From an uncultured Oscillospiraceae bacterium (lineage in GTDB: Bacteria > Bacillota > Clostridia > Oscillospirales > Oscillospiraceae): 8,409 nucleotides of DNA. The stretch is from assembly GCA_910587785.1 (NCBI GenBank), contig CAJUOA010000121.1, positions 1 to 8,409 on the forward strand, written 5' to 3'. Under the pieces are notes generated by a model. The model did not search any database, had not been told where the DNA came from, and saw only the letters and a program-made list of their open reading frames with translations. The translations under genes and the position numbers were made by a program. Shown piece after piece: positions 1 through 5,985 of the stretch (position 1 is the stretch's first letter; each line of letters starts with the position of its first letter).

Positions 1-14
1 TTTTGTTTGCTTCT

Positions 15-44
15 ATTATACCACCTCTGTCAAACTTGTGTAGA
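15..44 (-). promoter_or_regulatory. Possible leftward promoter at the window edge
   Basis: Read on the minus strand there is a perfect TATAAT (15-20). A TCTACA hexamer (39-44), four of six bases matching the -35 consensus, lies 18 bases upstream. A perfect TTGACA (28-33) is also present but only 7 bases from the TATAAT, too close to serve as its -35. Any gene served would lie beyond the left edge. The surrounding sequence resembles what I would expect near the end of an insertion sequence reading outward from this window, but no transposase is visible, so that is only a guess. Confidence 0.3.
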
Positions 45-249
45 CACTATCTAATACCATCAAGAGGACAGAGGATCGCTTTGCCGGAGCGTCCACTGCT
101 TTTTCAAGGAGAGGGAGAGGTTAAGACCTACAGCACAACAAAATGGCCCGGACACACAAATCATCATGCGCCCAGGCCGTTTTATTAAGCGCGAAAATCC
201 ACAGTTGATTCACTGAAGGTGGAAGATTGCGCAGAAGTTTTAGGGGCAT

Positions 250-483
250 TCATCTCCGCACGCGCAACATCCCGAGCTTGCTTATAAGATCATTGAAATG
301 CCCCAAAAACTGATTTTCTGCTCTGGTAGTTAAATTTATCCAACCGCCAATGTTGCCTGAATTATAATGCGCAATTTGTTCCCCATCAGGCGAATATACG
401 GTTGCGGACTGGTTCTCAGGGGGGCTGTGAAGGTCCCCAGAACAACCGCCAGCCAGCCCGCTGAAAGATCTCGCATTGCGTTT
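250..483 (-). pseudogene. Possible C-terminal fragment of an unknown protein
   Basis: On the minus strand an open frame between stop codons (stop TAA at 484-486 upstream, TGA at 250-252) encodes about 77 residues with no usable start. The central part reads like ordinary protein: it includes VYSPDGEQIAHYNSGN followed by GGWINLTTRAENQFLGH and ends shortly after LISKLGMLR. An overlapping minus-strand frame (336-572) can also be translated, so the choice of frame is uncertain. I do not recognise a family. If real, it is a truncated gene remnant whose 5' part has been lost. Confidence 0.25.
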
Positions 484-686
484 TTAGACGCTTCAACCGC
501 CTTTTTCTGGATGATAGGCGTTTTCCCCCGCCTGGCAGCTTCCGGAGGATTATTGGCTCCACGAACTTGCATATCCCACTATCCCCTTCCTGATTTTGAT
601 AATCCGTGTTTGTGTTGCGAACTTCTATTAGTATTTATATTGGTAAATTCCCACCGGAATTTAATAGTAGTGCTGAAAACAATCGG

Positions 687-830
687 AAGGGCAGCGGGAA
701 AAATTCGAGAGAGCGCGAGTACAAGCCCATCCGGGACGATTTGCGGAAACTCCAGCAGCAGGTGAAGCGCAGCGCCGATGCCACCATACAGCGGCAGGAG
801 CAGACCCGGCAGAAACGGCGGGATGCGGAG
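687..830 (+). pseudogene. Possible charged coiled-coil fragment, origin unknown
   Basis: On the plus strand, about 48 codons give a highly charged, helix-favouring sequence with REREYKPIRDDLRKLQQQVK and then several RQEQTRQKRR-type residues. It then runs without a stop into the antisense of the kinase gene, so any real coding part must end near 830. No start codon with a ribosome site precedes it. Such Lys/Arg/Gln/Glu-rich stretches are common in relaxase and other mobile-element proteins, but I cannot place it in a family. It is listed because it does not resemble the non-coding DNA on its left. Confidence 0.25.
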
Positions 831-833
831 TGT

Positions 834-1820
834 TCATTCCACCTCCAGCTCCGGCCTGGTCAGATCAATGGTGACCAGGGTGCCCTTCCCGGGCTCGGAG
901 TCCAGGGAGATGGTGTGGCCCAGGCGGCGGCAGATCTCCCGGCTCAGGTAGAGGCCGATGCCGGTGGCCCGCTTGTCCATGCGGCCATTGCAGCCGGTGA
1001 AGCCCCGGTCGAAGACCCGGGGCAGGTCCTCGGGGGCGATGCCCACGCCGTCGTCCCGGACGAGGAGGCGCTCTCCCTCGCACCAGACCTTCACATGTCC
1101 GCCGGGGGCGTATTTGACGGCGTTGGAGAGGACCTGCTCCACCACCAGTTGCAGCCACTTCTCGTCCGTGAGCACTTGGAGGCCGGTCTCCTCCAGCTCC
1201 AGGGACACCCTGCTCCGGATGAAGAGGGGGGCGTACTTCCTGGCGGCTTGGCGGAGGATGGCGTCCAGTGCGTACTCCCGGATGAGGTAGTCGGTGCCGC
1301 CGCCGTCCAGTCGGAGGTAGCTCAGGGCAAGCTCCACATACCGCTCCACCCGGAAGAGCTCCGCCTCCAGGTCCCGGACGTGGTCCGCCGGGTCCTCCCG
1401 GAGGAGCAGGCGCATGGCGGCGATGGGGGTCTTGATCTGGTGGACCCACATGGTGTAATAGTCCAGGGTCTCCCGCCGGCGGGCGTCGGAGGCGGAGGAG
1501 ACGGCGCGCAGGGTGTCCCCCAGCTCCAGCAGGAGGGCTTGGTAGACCTCCTCCCTGGGCCCCCGGGCCTCGGGGAGCTGGTCCAGGAGCAGTGCCGCCT
1601 GTCCCCGCAGGCTCTCCAGATAGCGGACCCGTTCCCGGCAGCGGAGGAGGTCCACCGCTGTCCAGACGGCGAAGGCCGCCGCGCACAGCAGGGAGGCGTA
1701 GCCCACCGCCTCCGCCGGGAGGTCGTAGAGCCGGAGTACCTGGGCGAACAGCCCCACGCACAGCACCAGCAGCAGGGCGAACCAGGCCCGCTCCTTGAAA
1801 TATCCCCAGATGATGCGCAT
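834..1820 (-). CDS. BceS-like intramembrane-sensing histidine kinase
   Basis: This 328-residue sensor kinase should autophosphorylate at the membrane and pass phosphate to the regulator encoded just upstream. Two hydrophobic helices (about residues 11-29 and 37-57) are joined by a very short external loop, the layout of intramembrane-sensing kinases of the BceS/peptide-antibiotic group. The dimerisation helix has the phospho-acceptor in WVHQIKTP (His127). The ATPase domain shows the N box (Asn233 in LSNAVKYA), the G1 box (Asp257-Gly-Val-Gly) and the G2 box TGIGLYL near 286-292. The ATG at 1820 is preceded by AAGGAGGA, which overlaps the stop codon of the regulator gene 12 bases away, so the pair is co-translated. 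Length matches the family. BceS kinases normally sense through a BceAB-type ABC transporter, but none is encoded in this window. The family call is firm and the signal is unknown. Confidence 0.93.
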   Translation of the reverse strand: MRIIWGYFKERAWFALLLVLCVGLFAQVLRLYDLPAEAVGYASLLCAAAFAVWTAVDLLRCRERVRYLESLRGQAALLLDQLPEARGPREEVYQALLLELGDTLRAVSSASDARRRETLDYYTMWVHQIKTPIAAMRLLLREDPADHVRDLEAELFRVERYVELALSYLRLDGGGTDYLIREYALDAILRQAARKYAPLFIRSRVSLELEETGLQVLTDEKWLQLVVEQVLSNAVKYAPGGHVKVWCEGERLLVRDDGVGIAPEDLPRVFDRGFTGCNGRMDKRATGIGLYLSREICRRLGHTISLDSEPGKGTLVTIDLTRPELEVE

Positions 1821-1832
1821 ATACCGTCCTCC

Positions 1833-2504
1833 TTACTCAATCAGATACCCCAGCCCCTTCTTCGTCCGGATAAACTCGGTGAGGCCCAGGCCCTCCAGCT
1901 TCCGCCGGAGGCGGGCCATATTGACGGTCAAGGTGTTCTCATCCACAAAGCTGTCCGTCTCCCAGAGGCGCTGCATGAGGGTCTCCCGGGACACGGTCCG
2001 GCCCTTCTGCTCCAGGAGCACCTGCAACATGCGGTACTCGTTCCGGGTGAGCTCCAGCTTTTGGCCCTCGTAGGTCAGGGAGTTGTCTCCGGTGTCCAGC
2101 ACCGCACCCCGGGCCTCCAGCAGGGGTGCGGCGGCGCCGAAGTCGTAGGTCCGGCGCAGGAGGGCCTGGACCTTGGCGGTGAGCACGTCCAGGTCAAAGG
2201 GCTTGGCCACGAAGTCGTCGCCGCCCATGTTCATGGCCATGACGATGTTCATGTTGTCCGACGCGGAGGAGAGGAAGACGATGGGCACCCGGCTGACTTT
2301 CCGCATCCCGGCGCACCAGTGGTAGCCGTTGCGGAAGGGCAGGCCGATGTCCAGCAGGACCAGGTGGGGCCCAAAGGCCTGGAACTCCTCCAGCACGCGC
2401 TGGAAATCCATCACGCGATGGACCTCCCAGCCCCAGGAATCCAGGTGCTTGGCCACCGCGCCCGCGATGGACTGGTCGTCCTCTACGAGAAAAATCCTGT
2501 ACAT
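1833..2504 (-). CDS. OmpR/PhoB-type response regulator, BceR-like
   Basis: This 223-residue DNA-binding regulator is the partner of the adjacent kinase. The receiver domain (residues 1-115) has the acidic pair in LVEDD (Glu8, Asp9, Asp10), the phospho-acceptor Asp52 in LLDIGLP, Ser79/Ser80 as the switch residue and Lys101 in AKPFD. The winged-helix output domain (about 128-223) contains DENTLTVNMARLRRKL, the recognition-helix segment typical of BceR-like regulators, and ends in KKGLGYLIE. The ATG at 2504 is chosen because AAAGGAGG lies just upstream. A longer open frame exists upstream (to 2750), but it is the tail of the preceding decayed protease gene. The ribosome site overlaps that gene's stop codon, indicating one operon. 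Targets in this family are usually antimicrobial-peptide resistance transporters. None is visible here. Confidence 0.95.
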   Translation of the reverse strand: MYRIFLVEDDQSIAGAVAKHLDSWGWEVHRVMDFQRVLEEFQAFGPHLVLLDIGLPFRNGYHWCAGMRKVSRVPIVFLSSASDNMNIVMAMNMGGDDFVAKPFDLDVLTAKVQALLRRTYDFGAAAPLLEARGAVLDTGDNSLTYEGQKLELTRNEYRMLQVLLEQKGRTVSRETLMQRLWETDSFVDENTLTVNMARLRRKLEGLGLTEFIRTKKGLGYLIE

Positions 2505-2518
2505 GATGGCGCCTCCTT

Positions 2519-2974
2519 TCAGGCATTTGTACCGTTCCGTTTTATTTGCTTTTTCCTCAAAATCACAAGCGCGTAACAAAGCAGAGTTACAAATTGAACT
2601 CCCCCCACAACAATATTTCCTAATTCGCTTCCTCCGGCGCTTATAAACGAACAAAAATCGTGGAAAGTATGTAGGGCGATACAGAGCCAGATGCTGTAGC
2701 AGGTGATAAAAACAAGCGCAAATACGATACCAAATATGAACGCAAAGCATATCTGCAAAATCGTCTCAACAATGCCCGGTATTTTACACAGTAAAAAACG
2801 ATGGTAATCAGCACGAACGCCCAGATGACAAGTCCGCGCGCCACAGCAGATGCGGCTCCCTCCAGGCTGTTGACCACAGCGGCCGCACTCTGGAAAAAAG
2901 AAAACCAGAAGCAGGAGCCCCGCGGCAAGGATCGTTTTCGCTGTTCTATGTGCTCCAGTCTCTTGAGCATCCAT
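2519..2974 (-). pseudogene. Decayed CPBP-family intramembrane protease (Abi/CAAX-like)
   Basis: Three frame segments on the minus strand join into one membrane protein. They are a hydrophobic N-terminus (TILAAGLLLLVFFF), then SAAAVVNSLEGAASA with a transmembrane stretch, then a C-terminal part containing ICFAFIFGIVFALVF followed by SIWLCIALHTFHDFCSFI. That last piece matches the final motif region (HxxxN/D in a helix) of CPBP proteases, which process membrane proteins and include bacteriocin-immunity proteins. The EExxxR and FxxxH motifs that should lie between segments two and three are missing, implying an internal deletion. One frame change falls at a T6 run (2894-2899), another near 2785-2790, and a third near the start is possible. 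The start at 2974 has a poor ribosome site. Its stop overlaps the ribosome site of the regulator gene, so it was once the first gene of that operon. Confidence 0.7.
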
Positions 2975-2992
2975 GTAAAGCCCCCCCAAAGG

Positions 2993-3121
2993 AACTTTTG
3001 TCCGCAAGGCTTCGTCCTGCTCCCGGGTACTAAGACAAGCCCAGGAGCAAGCGAAGCTTGCGGACAAAAAGTTTTTCTTCTTTTGCTACTTTTCTTCTTT
3101 GTACACAAAGAAGAAAAGTAG
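2993..3121. repeat. Compound palindromic element with two adjacent hairpins
   Basis: Two inverted repeats lie side by side. The first (2993-3073) has imperfect arms of about 34 bases (2993-3027 and 3040-3073) around a 12-base loop. The arms share AACTTTT, GTCCGCAA, GCTTCG and TGCTCC, broken by single-base indels. The second (3086-3121) has perfect 17-base arms around the two bases AC. It begins one base after the nfnB stop codon. Neither is followed by a clear T-tract, so a classical terminator is doubtful, although the second could still slow or end nfn transcription. The structure looks like a dispersed palindromic or miniature mobile element. Its copy number cannot be judged from one window. 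Confidence 0.7.
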
Positions 3122-3122
3122 A

Positions 3123-4541
3123 TTACTTCTTCGCCAGATACTCGTCAATAGCCTTCGCGGCAGTCTTGCCGGCGCCCATAGCGAGGATGACGGTGGCCGC
3201 GCCGGTGACGGCGTCGCCGCCGGCGTAAACGCCCTCGCGGCTGGTGAGGCCCTCCTCGTTGACGATGATGCCGCCCCGCTTGTTGATCTCAAGCCCCTTG
3301 GTGGTGGACTTGATGAGGGGGTTGGGGCTGGTGCCCAGGGCCATGATGACGCAGTCCATGTCCATCTCGAACTCACTGCCGGCCTTCTCGATGGGGCGGC
3401 GGCGGCCGGAGGCGTCGGGCTCGCCCAGCTCCATCTCGATGCACTTGAGGCCGCAGACGGAGCCGTTTTTCGGGTCCCGCTTGTCCTCGGGGTTGTTGTA
3501 GCCCAGGATAGCCACGGGATTATTGAGGGTCTTGAAGATGATGCCCTCCTCCTTGGCGTGCTCCACCTCCTCGGCACGGGCGGGGAGCTCGGCCTCGGAG
3601 CGGCGGTAGACGATGTACACCTCGGCGCCCAGGCGCTTGGAGCAGCGGGCGGCGTCCATGGCCACGTTGCCGCCGCCAACCACGGCCACCTTCTTGCCCT
3701 GGAGGGGCATGATGGGGGTGTCAGAGCCCTCCTTGTAGGCCTTCATGAGGTTGATGCGGGTGAGGAACTCGTTGGCGGAGTAGACGCCCTTGAGGTTCTC
3801 GCCGGGGATGTGCATGAACATGGGGAGGCCCGCGCCGGAGCCGATAAAGACGGCCTCGAACTGGAACTCCTCCATGAGCTCGTCGATGGTGATGGAGCGG
3901 CCAATGACGGCGTTGGTCTCAATCTTGACGCCCAGGTCCTTGAGGCCGTCCACTTCCTTCTGGACGATGGACTTGGGGAGGCGGAACTCGGGGATGCCGT
4001 ATACCAGGACGCCGCCGGCCAAGTGCAGGGCCTCGAAGACGGTGACCTCATAGCCCTTGCGTGCCAGGTCGCCGGCGCAGGTGAGGCCGGCGGGGCCGGA
4101 GCCGATGACGGCCACCTTGTGGCCGTTGGAGGCGGGGCGAACGGGCTTCTCGGTGGAGTTGGCGTTGTGCCAGTCGGCGACGAAGCGCTCGAGGCGGCCA
4201 ATGCCCACGGCCTCGTGCTTGATGCCGCGGACGCATTTGCTCTCGCACTGGGTCTCCTGGGGACAGACGCGGCCGCAGACGGCGGGCAGGGCGCTGTCCT
4301 GGGCGATGATCTGGTAGGCGGCCTCAAAGTCGCCCTCGGCGACCTTGGCGATGAACTCAGGGATGTGGATCTTCACCGGGCAGCCGGAGACGCAGGGCAT
4401 ATTTTTGCAGTTGAGGCAGCGCTGGGCCTCGTCGATGGCCTGTTCCTTGGTGTAGCCCAGGGCGACCTCCTGGAAGTTGCCCGCCCGGACCTGGGGGTCT
4501 TGATGGGGCATGGGGTTTTTCTTCGGACTCATATTCGGCAT
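3123..4541 (-). CDS. nfnB: NfnB-type NADPH/ferredoxin oxidoreductase large subunit (GltD-like)
   Basis: This 472-residue flavoprotein is the large subunit of NADH-dependent reduced ferredoxin:NADP+ oxidoreductase, which couples NADP+ reduction to oxidation of NADH and reduced ferredoxin by flavin-based bifurcation in the cytoplasm. The N-terminal iron-sulphur domain has Cys42, 45, 50 and 54 and Cys89, 93, 99 and 103. Glu96 in CPQETQC may be the unusual cluster ligand known from the NfnB structure. FAD binding is shown by VAVIGSGPAG (143-152) and GVYAGGDAVTGA near the C-terminus. NADPH binding is shown by VAVVGGGNVAMDAAR (285-299) with VYRRS (Arg313, Arg314). The start codon lies one base after the nfnA stop, with AGGAGG inside the end of nfnA. 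Taken alone the protein would be called glutamate synthase small subunit (gltA/gltD). The adjacent nfnA and the absence of a large glutamate synthase gene favour Nfn. Confidence 0.9.
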   Translation of the reverse strand: MPNMSPKKNPMPHQDPQVRAGNFQEVALGYTKEQAIDEAQRCLNCKNMPCVSGCPVKIHIPEFIAKVAEGDFEAAYQIIAQDSALPAVCGRVCPQETQCESKCVRGIKHEAVGIGRLERFVADWHNANSTEKPVRPASNGHKVAVIGSGPAGLTCAGDLARKGYEVTVFEALHLAGGVLVYGIPEFRLPKSIVQKEVDGLKDLGVKIETNAVIGRSITIDELMEEFQFEAVFIGSGAGLPMFMHIPGENLKGVYSANEFLTRINLMKAYKEGSDTPIMPLQGKKVAVVGGGNVAMDAARCSKRLGAEVYIVYRRSEAELPARAEEVEHAKEEGIIFKTLNNPVAILGYNNPEDKRDPKNGSVCGLKCIEMELGEPDASGRRRPIEKAGSEFEMDMDCVIMALGTSPNPLIKSTTKGLEINKRGGIIVNEEGLTSREGVYAGGDAVTGAATVILAMGAGKTAAKAIDEYLAKK

Positions 4542-4542
4542 G

Positions 4543-5385
4543 TTACTTTACCTCCTGCTTGAAGAGATTGCACGTCTCTTCCCGGGCGTGCAGCTCGAAA
4601 TCGCGGTACATAGCGCCGCGGGCCATAGCCTCGTCGAAGTCCACCAGGTGGCCGTCGAACTCAGGGCCGTCGACGCAGGCGAACTTGGTCTCGCCGCCGA
4701 CGGTGAGGCGGCAGCCGCCGCACATGCCGGTGCCGTCGATCATGATGGGGTTCATGCTGACCACGGTGGGGATATTGTACTCCTTGGTGAGCTGGCAGAC
4801 GAACTTCATCATGATGACGGGGCCGATGGCGATGACGCGGTCGTACTGCACACCGGCCTCGATCTGCTCCCGGAGCAGGTCGGTGACCAGGGCTTTTTTG
4901 CCGTAGGAGCCGTCGTCGGTGCCGATGATGAGGTTGGTGCTGGCGGCCTCGAACTCCTCCTTCAGGATGATGAGGTCCTTGTTGCGGAAGCCGACGATCA
5001 GGTCCACATGGCACCCGTCGTCGTGGAGCTTCTTGGCCACGGGGTAGGCGATGGCGGTGCCCACGCCGCCGCCGATGACGGCCACGCGCTTGAGGCCCTC
5101 GGTCTCGGTGGCGCGGCCCAGGGGGCCGACGAAGTCGGCGATGCAGTCGCCCTCCTCCTTGTGGTTGAGCTTCTCTGTGGTAGCGCCCACGATCTGGTAG
5201 ATGATGGTGACCGTGCCCTTCTCCCGGTCGTAGGCGGCGATGGTCAGGGGGATGCGCTCTCCGGCCTCATCCACGCGCAGGATGATGAACTGGCCGGGCT
5301 CCGCCTTCCGCGCCACGATTGGCGCTTCGATCTCCATCAAGGTGACGGTGGGATTCAGTACCCGCTTTTTGACGATCCGATACAT
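4543..5385 (-). CDS. nfnA: NfnA-type ferredoxin-NADP reductase small subunit
   Basis: This 280-residue protein is the NADH-side subunit of the Nfn complex and carries FAD and a [2Fe-2S] cluster. It has a flavin-binding barrel with RIPLTIA (44-50), a nucleotide-binding motif VAVIGGGVGTAIA (101-113) and the C-terminal cluster motif DGTGMCGGC with Cys222 and Cys225, then Cys237 in FACVDGPEF. Asp217 fits the Asp ligand known for NfnA clusters, giving three Cys plus one Asp. Length is normal for the SudB/NfnA family. The ATG at 5385 is preferred over an in-frame GTG at 5403 because AGAGGA lies six bases before it. The gene is first in a two-gene operon and overlaps the ribosome site of nfnB. Related proteins include sulfide dehydrogenase subunit beta and dihydroorotate dehydrogenase electron-transfer subunit PyrK. 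The NfnB partner argues against PyrK. Confidence 0.9.
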   Translation of the reverse strand: MYRIVKKRVLNPTVTLMEIEAPIVARKAEPGQFIILRVDEAGERIPLTIAAYDREKGTVTIIYQIVGATTEKLNHKEEGDCIADFVGPLGRATETEGLKRVAVIGGGVGTAIAYPVAKKLHDDGCHVDLIVGFRNKDLIILKEEFEAASTNLIIGTDDGSYGKKALVTDLLREQIEAGVQYDRVIAIGPVIMMKFVCQLTKEYNIPTVVSMNPIMIDGTGMCGGCRLTVGGETKFACVDGPEFDGHLVDFDEAMARGAMYRDFELHAREETCNLFKQEVK

Positions 5386-5391
5386 AGTGTT

Positions 5392-5397
5392 TCCTCT
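5392..5397 (-). promoter_or_regulatory. Ribosome binding site of nfnA
   Basis: AGAGGA on the minus strand sits six bases before the ATG at 5385. This site decides between that ATG and the in-frame GTG six codons upstream, which has no comparable site. Confidence 0.7.
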
Positions 5398-5457
5398 TTC
5401 CACTTCATTTCGGTTGGTTTTGTGCCTGGGGCGTATGCTCCATCACATACTTCGTTT

Positions 5458-5489
5458 AGCTTATCACAATTGATTCATTCCGTCAATTG
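5458..5489 (-). promoter_or_regulatory. Candidate nfn promoter with overlapping inverted repeat
   Basis: On the minus strand TTGACG (5481-5486) and TAAGCT (5458-5463) are separated by 17 bases. The -35 matches five of six consensus bases and the -10 only three of six. A perfect 7-base inverted repeat, CAATTGA-N9-TCAATTG (5467-5473 and 5483-5489), covers the -35 and much of the spacer, where a repressor would block polymerase. The regulator is not known from sequence. A redox regulator such as Rex would suit the gene function, but the repeat does not match the Rex consensus well. Confidence 0.35.
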
Positions 5490-5561
5490 CTATCGCGGTT
5501 TTTCTATAACTTTCTTTGGAGGGGCGTTTTCTTCCGAATAAATGCCATCTCCGTCGAAGGC

Positions 5562-5580
5562 CCGGGGCTCCTCGCCCCGG
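5562..5580. other. Small GC-rich hairpin
   Basis: A perfect 7-base stem, CCGGGGC and GCCCCGG, encloses the loop TCCTC. It is not followed by a T-tract on either strand, so it is not a standard terminator. It directly precedes the transposase remnant and lies upstream of the nfn promoter candidate, between divergent transcription units. It may mark the junction where the transposase fragment was joined. Confidence 0.4.
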
Positions 5581-5588
5581 ACCCCGGT

Positions 5589-5776
5589 AGAAGCTGGTAC
5601 ACCAACCCCAGTGTTCTTGATGCCTGCCAGGAGAAGGGCTGCCATTTGATTGGCGCGATGAAAACCAACCGTATTCTGTTCCCGGAAGGAAAGCGTACCT
5701 CTGCCTCCGATCTCACCGCTGGACCATTGAGGTCTTGTTCCGCGCTCATAAACGCTATATGGGCTTAATCTTGTGA
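5589..5776 (+). pseudogene. IS4-superfamily DDE transposase remnant
   Basis: Two fragments of a DDE transposase survive. The first (5589-5711) reads RSWYTNPSVLDAC and then GCHLIGAMKTNRILFPEGKR, matching the family signature DSWYT...HLIGALKTNR, with the catalytic Asp replaced by Arg at the broken edge. The second (5717-5776, another frame) reads RWTIEVLFRAHKRYMGL, matching the RWxIE...F motif that carries the catalytic Glu, and ends at a TGA. In intact relatives several dozen residues separate these motifs. Here they are five bases apart, so an internal deletion has removed them. The N-terminal third, including the first Asp, is absent. The element is dead, and no terminal inverted repeats were found. 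Confidence 0.7.
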
Positions 5777-5874
5777 TCGTTTTATGGCACGTTTGGCAAT
5801 GGCATGTCGAATGATACCTGCCCCCACTACGCATTGCGGGGTTCTTATGATGTTGCTGCCATGTGGGTTTGCTC

Positions 5875-5891
5875 TATGAAATTTATTCATA
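5875..5891 (+). promoter_or_regulatory. Candidate LysR-type autoregulatory operator
   Basis: The sequence TATGAA-N5-TTCATA is a perfect 6-base inverted repeat, and its inner part TGAA-N5-TTCA fits the T-N11-A rule of LysR-family recognition sites. If transcription starts about seven bases after the -10 at 5935-5940, the centre falls near -64. That is the usual location of a LysR-type recognition site, which here would control the regulator's own gene. Confidence 0.4.
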
Positions 5892-5911
5892 ACAATATGA
5901 AAAACCGAGAC

Positions 5912-5940
5912 TACCCAAACCGGCATATCTGCGTTATAAT
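5912..5940 (+). promoter_or_regulatory. Likely promoter of the LysR-type gene
   Basis: A perfect TATAAT lies at 5935-5940. The hexamer 17 bases upstream (TACCCA, 5912-5917) matches the -35 consensus at only three positions, as expected of a promoter that needs an activator. The start codon follows about 45 bases later. Confidence 0.5.
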
Positions 5941-5985
5941 CTGGAAAGTAAAAAGAGTGTTGCAGACAAGAACATGAGGGAGAAA

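Larger units (their letters stand above)
45..833. other. Gene-poor, scarred region with no intact gene
   Basis: No open frame here has both a convincing ribosome site and a recognisable product. Two short stretches have protein-like composition and are listed separately (250-483 minus, 687-830 plus). They lie on opposite strands and share no obvious parent gene. The region sits immediately downstream of the histidine kinase gene, where a BceAB-type transporter operon would normally be expected. It is more AT-rich than the kinase gene beside it. The likeliest reading is a rearrangement scar left by mobile elements, but no insertion sequence ends or target duplications could be defined by eye. 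Confidence 0.5.
5777..5985 (+). other. Intergenic region upstream of the lysR gene
   Basis: No gene is visible here. The interval contains the likely control region of the LysR-type gene: an inverted repeat at 5875-5891 and a -10 at 5935-5940, listed separately. The left part (5777-5870) shows no feature I can support. Confidence 0.5.

Noticed and set aside
15..33. TTGACA with TATAAT as a standard promoter pair
   Set aside because: The spacer is only 7 bases, too short for a sigma-70-type promoter.
3..188. Plus-strand open frame of 61 codons at the left edge
   Set aside because: No ribosome site and no protein-like motif are present. The promoter signals in this interval point the other way.
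606..2576. Plus-strand open frame of 656 codons
   Set aside because: It lies antisense to the kinase and regulator genes, whose motifs are unmistakable. The long frame is a by-product of GC-biased codon use. Only its first part (687-830) might be independent coding remnant.
3086..3121. Second hairpin as a classical nfn terminator
   Set aside because: The stem is strong but AT-rich and is followed by GCAAAAGAAG rather than a T-tract on the minus strand. It is therefore recorded as part of a palindromic element with a possible secondary role in termination.
3099..4562. Plus-strand open frame of 487 codons
   Set aside because: It is antisense to nfnB, rich in Gly/Ala/Val/Asp repeats typical of a shadow frame, and has no domain motif.
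4510..5541. Plus-strand open frame of 343 codons
   Set aside because: It is antisense to nfnA with the same low-complexity composition. Its tail is unrelated intergenic sequence.
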